Below, piece by piece: positions 6,682 through 12,365 of a stretch of DNA of 15,971 bases (the stretch's first letter is position 1; each line of letters begins with the position of its first letter). The translations under genes were made by a program, and so were the position numbers. Below the pieces are notes generated by a model. That model saw only the letters and a list, made by a program, of their open reading frames with translations. It did no database searches and was not told where the DNA came from. This DNA is from a bacterium (GTDB taxonomy: Bacteria; Pseudomonadota; Alphaproteobacteria; Caulobacterales; Hyphomonadaceae), in assembly GCA_030824255.1 (NCBI GenBank), contig JAVBYB010000366.1:1-15971 (forward strand), given 5' to 3'.

Positions 6682-8229
6682 CTAGACGTAAGGAATGTCC
6701 GACAACGCCGGATTGAGCAGGCGTGTTGCAAGGACATGCAATTCGGCCTCAAGCCGCGACTTCTCCGGAACGCTAAGGAACAGCTTGATCAGGCGACGGT
6801 TGTTGAACGGGATGAAAACGTCGGTCGCCATCTCGGCTTCCATGCAGAGCACATTTTGCCACTTCGCGTTGCGGTGCTCCCAATAGAACATATCGAATGC
6901 GTTGTAATTGAAGAATTGATCCATCGCAAAGTTGGACATCTTCATGAACCGCGCGATGGAGTCAGTTACCAACGGATCTGAAAAGAATGGTGTTCGGGTG
7001 TAGGCGTGAGCGAGTTGTTCCGCGGAGATTTTCGATGGCGCAGGCTTCCCGTAGAACAGACGCCCGATTTCCGAGACTGTCGACCTCACATGGATCGCCT
7101 CAGGATCGAACTCCTTGAGATAACACCTCGTTGCACGAGGCCAGATTCCCCTTGGGCTTGTTGTGTCGAATGCGAACTGGAAAGTCGCATCGTGATAGTC
7201 GTCAAGATTGAAGACTTTGAGATCCTGGCCAAGCCGTCTGGCGATGACATTTGCAGTAGCGACATCATGGGAAAGCGCGCCTGTAGTCGCGAAAAAAAAT
7301 GAAAACAGGCTAGCGTCCGGATAGTCGGAAAATGCCGCCACAGAAACCCTGCTGTCACGCCCGCCTGTCGTCGCCACGATTATCGGACGACCCAGTGCAG
7401 CCAAAAGCCTCGCCTGCTCCTTCAGTATGACGGCGATCTCTTCCGCCAGCTCATCCATACTGCCCTGATACTCGGGCAGCGCCTCACGCGGAAAGAATCG
7501 ACGCGTAGTGCCACTGGTAAAGTGCAACTCGTTGTTCGACGTCAGCGCAAAGAGGCCCGTGTAGGGCGTGACATCACCCGGAAGATAGCGGCTCGGATCC
7601 TCCCTGTAGCTCTTATCTTCGTAGACTAGAGCTGCACGCGGCTCAGCCGGCAGGCCGAACGGTTGCGCAATCAGATTTGCATGGCTGGCGGCGACCACGC
7701 CGGCGGCTGGATGGTTTGCGTAGTAGACCGTCTTTGTTGCCGCGCAATCCTGAAGAATTCTGACATCGTCTCCGCGATTGAAGACAACAACAAAGTCTCC
7801 GCCGATCTGGTCGAGATAGTCGTAAAAATCGAGGTCGCTACGCTTGAGCGCGTCATGCAGCTGCATCGCCAGCTGCGGCAGCGTGCCTGAACCATCAAAG
7901 GGATTGACGCAGATCCCCATGATCAGAACGCCGCTAAACGCGTCGTGTGCCGCGCCGGCCCCAAGGCGTTCATCATGGATGATCGTTAGCGGTCCAACAG
8001 TCTTTGAGAGCCAGCCTTCAACATGCTGAAAGGCATCACTTGCACGAAGGCTATCCGTGAAACTCGAACATGTACGGAATGCAACAAATCCACGCGCAAA
8101 CACATGCTCAAGAAAATTCATCGCCAACACCACTGCGTCCCCAGCTGTACCAATGTTTTGGGGTGTATGCGAGAACATATCCGATTGGCAAAGAGCCAAC
8201 TCCCGACCAGTTGCCAGAAAAAGCGACAC
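6682..8229 (-). CDS. Asparagine synthetase-like (AsnB-related) ATP-pyrophosphatase domain protein
   Basis: The frame gives 515 residues from a GTG at 8229. Residues about 38-250 resemble the N-terminal half of asparagine synthetase-related proteins (QIGGDFVVVF at 141-150, DCAATKTVYY at 161-170). The synthetase half begins at 280 with IVATTGGRDSR, the PPi-loop signature SGGxDS with Thr in place of the first Ser, which activates a carboxylate with ATP. FYWEHRNAKWQN (448-459) is shared by asparagine-synthetase-related proteins of surface-glycan loci. No start gives the Met-Cys needed for an Ntn glutaminase, so glutamine hydrolysis is unlikely. An amide or similar bond may be formed with another amine (inference). 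No start has a convincing ribosome-binding site; ATG 8178, GTG 8133/8130 and ATG 8118 are alternatives. It lies 160 bp upstream of the GSCFA gene on the same strand, probably the first gene of the operon. Confidence 0.82.
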   Translation of the reverse strand: MSLFLATGRELALCQSDMFSHTPQNIGTAGDAVVLAMNFLEHVFARGFVAFRTCSSFTDSLRASDAFQHVEGWLSKTVGPLTIIHDERLGAGAAHDAFSGVLIMGICVNPFDGSGTLPQLAMQLHDALKRSDLDFYDYLDQIGGDFVVVFNRGDDVRILQDCAATKTVYYANHPAAGVVAASHANLIAQPFGLPAEPRAALVYEDKSYREDPSRYLPGDVTPYTGLFALTSNNELHFTSGTTRRFFPREALPEYQGSMDELAEEIAVILKEQARLLAALGRPIIVATTGGRDSRVSVAAFSDYPDASLFSFFFATTGALSHDVATANVIARRLGQDLKVFNLDDYHDATFQFAFDTTSPRGIWPRATRCYLKEFDPEAIHVRSTVSEIGRLFYGKPAPSKISAEQLAHAYTRTPFFSDPLVTDSIARFMKMSNFAMDQFFNYNAFDMFYWEHRNAKWQNVLCMEAEMATDVFIPFNNRRLIKLFLSVPEKSRLEAELHVLATRLLNPALSDIPYV

Positions 8230-8399
8230 AAAGCCGTGCGTGCCGGGCCTTCAGAATTGCTCAACAGGCTGCATACAGCGTTCTCGGTTGCATAGGCCCG
8301 GCGGTGTTAGTAAAGCCAATCAAGTCGTTTGGGGGTCACTGAACGGTTGGATAGCAGTCCGGGGCCGCATGCCTTCTAGCGGGCTAGCGGATCACTTTT

Positions 8400-8404
8400 G
8401 GAGG
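8400..8404 (+). promoter_or_regulatory. Ribosome-binding site of the 172-residue protein gene
   Basis: GGAGG lies ten bases before ATG 8415 and thirteen before ATG 8418; it supports the first of these two adjacent ATG codons. The remaining 170 bp between the divergent genes (8230-8399) must hold promoters for both directions, but no box pair with good spacing was found. Confidence 0.6.
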
Positions 8405-8414
8405 TCACGGGTCG

Positions 8415-8933
8415 ATGATGTTCAAGCGACGCCAGGAAAAGAGCGCGGGCCAGCCCGCTGTCACAAAGGTTGTGGCGGATGTTGCGGCGCACAACAGATC
8501 CCCCTCCGTTATCGAGGTGAGCGATATTGCGGACCTGCAGTCTCGGAGCGGCGGCAACGTAAACGGACAGATGATCTCCGGATGGTGCTTATTGTCAGCG
8601 CACTTTGGCGGACGCAGCATCGCGTCCCTTCCGGTCAGCGAAGGCGATACGGTCAGGGCGACCGCGCAGGTTGTGCTGATGGAAGCAGGTACAAGCGAGC
8701 ATGAGTCCAAATTCATGTTCGGCCCTGTCTTCTTGGATGCCAACAATCAGGTCGTTCAGTGGTGGAATTCGTTCGATCGCCCGAGTTCCGAGCCTTCGGA
8801 AATCAAGGTCGAAACCGTTGCGCCCGCCGGCGCAGTCGCTGTGCGACTCGGCATGCACGGCACCTGGAACGCAAATGGCGAAACGGCGGACTATGTTGTG
8901 GGCTTCGCTTCCGCGCGCATGGAAAAGCTCTAG
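8415..8933 (+). CDS. Hypothetical protein, probable beta-sandwich domain
   Basis: The protein has 172 residues and a well-placed ribosome-binding site. Residues 1-45 are polar and probably flexible (MMFKRRQEKSAG onward). There is no signal peptide or membrane segment. From about 50 on, the pattern is alternating beta-strands: GQMISGWCLL, EGDTVRATAQVVLM, FMFGPVFLDANNQVVQWW, then APAGAVAVRLGMHGTWNANG and DYVVGFASARME. This order, a strand with G-D-T-V-R, a strand with a D-x-x-x-x-V turn, then A-P-x-G-A-x-x-V-R-L, is what one sees in carbohydrate-binding jelly-roll modules, but I cannot assign a family. It is divergent from the AsnB-like operon and convergent with the large coiled-coil gene. A glycan-binding role is inferred from fold impression and context only. 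Confidence 0.72.
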   Translation: MMFKRRQEKSAGQPAVTKVVADVAAHNRSPSVIEVSDIADLQSRSGGNVNGQMISGWCLLSAHFGGRSIASLPVSEGDTVRATAQVVLMEAGTSEHESKFMFGPVFLDANNQVVQWWNSFDRPSSEPSEIKVETVAPAGAVAVRLGMHGTWNANGETADYVVGFASARMEKL

Positions 8934-8957
8934 GTCATCCCGTCCATTCGTAGGCGT

Positions 8958-8988
8958 GCATCCGCTTCGCGTCCTGCGCTGCGGATGC
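8958..8988. terminator. Hairpin between convergent genes, possible terminator
   Basis: GCATCCGC and GCGGATGC form a perfect 8-bp stem with a 15-nt loop in the 145-bp gap between the convergent stop codons at 8933 and 9079. Only a short T-run (CTTTATG) follows on the plus strand, so it would be an imperfect intrinsic terminator. Nothing else was recognised in this gap. Confidence 0.4.
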
Positions 8989-9078
8989 CACGGCTTTATG
9001 CGATGATGATCCGGCGACACGTGTCAGCCGCGCAGGCGCGATGATGTGTGCGACGCGTCAGTCCCGCGCGCGTGTAGC

Positions 9079-12000
9079 TCAGCTTTTGCTGACAATCGTC
9101 GCGATACGTTTGCGACGTTCATGCAGTCTGATGAGAGCTTCATCGGCGCTCGCATGGCCCAGCAAAGCAACCGCCACAGCGGCAGGGGGCTTCTGCTCTG
9201 GCTCCTTCGCCTCGGGCTCTGCGGGTGCGGCCTGCGCGATATCGGCAACGTCGCGCGTCGACGCCGCTTCCAGCTCCGCTCTGAGACGCTGAAGAGCTTC
9301 GCGGGCCTGATCGGCTGCAGTATCGAGCGCCTGCAGCTTCATGCCTACTTCAGCCTGCGCACGGGCAGTCACATCCAGGCGATCCTCGGCCGCCGCAAGA
9401 CGCGACTTGGCGGCTTCAACAAAGCCTTCCAGCTTCTTGATACCCGCGCCGATCTCGACCTGTGACTTCGCTGTTGATGCGATACGACTATCGGCTTCTG
9501 CGCGTTTCAGCGTTTCGGAGCCAAGCGATGCTTGCAGGTCCGCGATCGCGTTGGCCATTTCCGTGCGCGCATCCGTTTCTGTGCTCATTCGACGATCCGC
9601 CGCGTGCAGAAGATCATTTATATCGGCAAGTGTCGCGGAGGTCGCTTCCATGCGCGCACGCATGGCGATGAGCGATGCGGCGCCTTCCGCCAGACCAGAC
9701 GTGAGGCGGGCTTCCAATGCGGCTATTGTCGCTTCGGCTTTCGCCTGAACCTGCGCAGTCGCATCGCCCTTGCCTGCAGCCTGAGAGACCATCCGCGAAA
9801 CGGCCGCCAGCTCTTGTGCTGATGCGACATGGAGGCTTTCCAGCGCAGTGAGCGCTGCTGTCGTCGCCTGGGCGTCGTCTTCTATCGCCTGAAGCTCTCG
9901 CTCACCGTCAGCCAGCGTCTTCTCGACCAGCGCTGCAAGCTCGTCATGCTTTGTAGTCAGCGCTCGTAAGCTGACTGACATGGCCTGAACGCTGTCTTCA
10001 GCAGCAGAAAGGGCCGTGCAGTCCGCCTTGTCCGCGACGAGGCCGGACAAGACTTTCAACTGCGCGTCAAATTCGGCAGCGCCCGTCGTCATCCCGGCCT
10101 GCACTGCGCTCAACCTTGCTTCTGCACCAGCAAGCCGACCGTCGACCGTCGCCAAGTGCCCCTGGGCGCCCGCCAGTCGCTTGTCGAATGCCGCGTTGCG
10201 TTCGGCCTGTTCCGCCAGACGCCTTTCGATCGCATCCAGCGATCCAGAAGAAGACACAGCCGCGTCACGCGACAGCTTGCCAATATCGAGGACCGCAGTC
10301 TTCAACGCGCCAATGACGCCTTCTGTCCGGTCGAATCTGTGATTCAGTGCGATTAAGCGATCGCCGATATCCTTACGGGCAGTGTCCGCCCCTGCAGCCA
10401 GAGCGTGCAGGTCCTGCTCGAATGTCTTGAGCAAGACAGTATCGGCTTTCGACGTCATCTGCACGGCGATCTCGGCAAGTTGCGCATCGTGTTGCGTAAC
10501 GCGCGGGCTGAGCGCAGTAATCCGCATATCCTGCTGGACAATCTGCGGGACGATCTCGGCGACTCTCACATCTTGCTGCGCAACTTGCTGGCCAATCTCG
10601 GCAACCTGAGCGTCATGCTTCGCAATTTGCAGGTCCATCTCGACGACCCGCGCGTCATGCTTCACAATTTGCAGGCCAATCTCGACGACCCGCGCGTCGT
10701 GCTGCGCGACTTGCTTGCCAATCTCGGCGCCTCGCTCGTCCTGCTGCGCAACTTTCCGGCCGATCTCTGCGACCTGCGTGCCGTGCTTGGCAATTCGCTG
10801 GTCTATCTCCGCCACCCGCGCATCCTGTTGCCCAACCTTCTGGCCGAGCACACCAATCGCGTCACTCGACTTGAGCTGCTCGCCTGAGAGCACTTTCACT
10901 TCCAGCGAAAGGTCTGCAAAACGCGTTGCTTCTACGCGTCCAGCCATGGCGGTGACGAGGTCTGCCTGGGCCGATTGAAGTGCGGAGACGCCGCCTTTTG
11001 CGGCTCCAAGATCATGCTCAAGCGTGGCAAGCCGTTCGGCGATCGCCTTTTCCTTCGAGGCAACGAGCCCTGCTAGCAGAGCGTGCCGGTCCGCGAGATC
11101 GGCCAGCGCTCCAGCGCTCGCGTGCGAAGCAATCGCGCTTTCAACCAAAGCGAGACGTGCATCGACATGCCCTGCTCTCTCGTCGATAGCCGCAGCATGC
11201 GTAGCAAGCCGCGACAGGATTTCCGGATCTGTCTTGCGCAAGTCCGCCAACATGGATGCGACCTGCTCCTGCAGGCCCTCAATATTGGCCACTCTCGCAG
11301 TGAGGGCTTGCAGAAGATCGGGAGCATGTGTCGGCGGCGACTGGGTCTTGACCTCAATCTTGGCCAGGGCCTGCACGCTCGCCTTCGACGCAAGCGCCAG
11401 TTCCAGCTGCGCAAGATGTGCTGCAATCAGGTGGAGCTGGCTTTGCATATCCGCAAGGACGACGTTCCTGTGCTCACCCGACCTGGCAATCGCGTTGCTG
11501 AACTCGTCTGTTCGCGCGACGCTCTTTCCGGCTTCAGGCGCGCGGACAGCCAGCATAGACTCAATCTGCGCCAGACGTTGCGACATCGACACCGAAGCCG
11601 TTGCAACAGACTTGGCCAGCGCAGAGACATCAGCTTCGAGATTGTGATGACCCGCCTGATCCGGCTTGCGGGAAACGGCCGCCTCCAGCAGGTCAATTCT
11701 GGCGGCCATGCGCTGCAAGATACCCGACGCATCATCTGCAGGCCCGGCCTGCCCGCCAGCAAGCTCGGAAACGCGCTGATTGATCAGGGCTTCGTTACGT
11801 TGCGCCGCCGCACTGATCACGGAGACCTGACGCGCGTTGGCGGCGCTCACAACCTTCTGGAAACTGGAAAGCTCTTCGCGACCCTCGCGCAGACGGTCGC
11901 GCAACTCCGCGCTTTCCATCGAGAGACGGCGCGCCAGCTTCAGCGTGCGATATGCGAAGTACAGCCCGCCGATACCGAGGACCGAAATTCCGGCGACTGC

Positions 12001-12210
12001 GATTAACAAAGCCCTTTGAGCATTATCCTGAACCGCACTGGCAGCGAAAATGCCCGCAAACACAAGACCGATCCCGAGCGCCAGCGCAATCTGCGCAGCG
12101 CGGCTGCGGCGCAGATGCGACAGCAGCCAGCCCGCCGCCGCAAGCCGCCCGGATGAGGACGCCGTCAGTGGACGGACTGATTCCTGCTTCCCGCCGCGTG
12201 ATCCACTCAT
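9079..12210 (-). CDS. Large membrane-anchored coiled-coil protein with 14-residue repeats
   Basis: The protein has 1043 residues from ATG 12210; the ribosome-binding site is weak (GAG eight bases upstream). Residues 1-37 are basic. Two hydrophobic segments follow, about 39-60 (IALALGIGLVFAGIFAASAV) and 66-87 (ALLIAVAGISVLGIGGLYFAY), separated by a very short polar loop. Arg/Lys before the first and after the second (RTLKLARRL) predict that both ends are cytoplasmic. Almost everything from 90 to 985 is Ala/Glu/Gln/Arg-rich heptad helix. Residues 453-585 contain a 14-residue tandem repeat. The tail has a Pro/Glu/Lys linker (995-1010) and a basic end (ERRKRIATIVSKS). No enzymatic motif is present. 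It is far longer than ordinary polysaccharide co-polymerases and does not show their usual layout with the second membrane segment at the C terminus. A scaffold, spacer or length-measuring role at the inner membrane is inferred. A general SMC- or tropomyosin-like match would be uninformative. Confidence 0.85.
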   Translation of the reverse strand: MSGSRGGKQESVRPLTASSSGRLAAAGWLLSHLRRSRAAQIALALGIGLVFAGIFAASAVQDNAQRALLIAVAGISVLGIGGLYFAYRTLKLARRLSMESAELRDRLREGREELSSFQKVVSAANARQVSVISAAAQRNEALINQRVSELAGGQAGPADDASGILQRMAARIDLLEAAVSRKPDQAGHHNLEADVSALAKSVATASVSMSQRLAQIESMLAVRAPEAGKSVARTDEFSNAIARSGEHRNVVLADMQSQLHLIAAHLAQLELALASKASVQALAKIEVKTQSPPTHAPDLLQALTARVANIEGLQEQVASMLADLRKTDPEILSRLATHAAAIDERAGHVDARLALVESAIASHASAGALADLADRHALLAGLVASKEKAIAERLATLEHDLGAAKGGVSALQSAQADLVTAMAGRVEATRFADLSLEVKVLSGEQLKSSDAIGVLGQKVGQQDARVAEIDQRIAKHGTQVAEIGRKVAQQDERGAEIGKQVAQHDARVVEIGLQIVKHDARVVEMDLQIAKHDAQVAEIGQQVAQQDVRVAEIVPQIVQQDMRITALSPRVTQHDAQLAEIAVQMTSKADTVLLKTFEQDLHALAAGADTARKDIGDRLIALNHRFDRTEGVIGALKTAVLDIGKLSRDAAVSSSGSLDAIERRLAEQAERNAAFDKRLAGAQGHLATVDGRLAGAEARLSAVQAGMTTGAAEFDAQLKVLSGLVADKADCTALSAAEDSVQAMSVSLRALTTKHDELAALVEKTLADGERELQAIEDDAQATTAALTALESLHVASAQELAAVSRMVSQAAGKGDATAQVQAKAEATIAALEARLTSGLAEGAASLIAMRARMEATSATLADINDLLHAADRRMSTETDARTEMANAIADLQASLGSETLKRAEADSRIASTAKSQVEIGAGIKKLEGFVEAAKSRLAAAEDRLDVTARAQAEVGMKLQALDTAADQAREALQRLRAELEAASTRDVADIAQAAPAEPEAKEPEQKPPAAVAVALLGHASADEALIRLHERRKRIATIVSKS
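10456..10854 (-). repeat. Tandem 42-bp / 14-residue coding repeats in the coiled-coil protein
   Basis: Nine full units and a half unit encode the consensus AEIGQQVAQQDARV (residues 453-585). Fourteen residues equal two heptads, so hydrophobic positions 3, 7 and 14 stay in register, while position 10 is His or Gln in most units, a polar core layer every 14 residues. Units diverge to different degrees. The units at 10610-10651 and 10652-10693 are nearly identical at the DNA level (39 of 42 bases by eye), suggesting a recent duplication. Confidence 0.88.
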
Positions 12211-12235
12211 AACCAGAACTCAAGAATTAGGACGA

Positions 12236-12251
12236 CCAAACCCTAGTTTGG
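12236..12251. other. Inverted repeat upstream of the coiled-coil gene
   Basis: CCAAAC-CCTA-GTTTGG is a perfect 6-bp inverted repeat with a 4-nt centre, 25 bp before the start codon at 12210. It could be a leader hairpin or an operator. The surrounding 155-bp gap to the upstream gene shows no promoter with good spacing, so transcription from the upstream glycosyltransferase gene is also possible. Confidence 0.3.
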
Positions 12252-12365
12252 GGAAGTATGATCTGTACACCTGAAGAATCTGTCGAGAGACGCCATAGGC
12301 CAAAACTGCAACATATGTCGCCAATCCGGCGCGGCCACGGCGTCGACGCGACGATCCGGTCCCGG

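Noticed and set aside
8057..8704. Plus-strand open frame (215 codons) across the divergent intergenic region
   Set aside because: It overlaps the AsnB-like gene and the 172-residue gene, both better supported, and encodes a Cys/Arg-rich sequence without motifs.
9066..9090. GCGCGTGTAGCTCAG resembles the 5' end of a tRNA gene
   Set aside because: The following bases do not form D, anticodon or T arms, and the match runs into the end of the coiled-coil gene.
10456..10854. Regular 42-bp periodicity that could suggest a CRISPR or minisatellite array
   Set aside because: There are no unique spacers; the periodicity is continuous, in frame, and explained by a 14-residue coiled-coil repeat.
11083..12006. 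Plus-strand open frame (307 codons) opposite the coiled-coil gene
   Set aside because: Composition is a mirror of the heptad codons of the opposite strand, with no ribosome-binding site or motif.
12340..12349. Palindrome GCGTCGACGC downstream of the trimodular glycosyltransferase
   Set aside because: A 10-bp GC palindrome is expected by chance in such composition and has no loop or T-tract.
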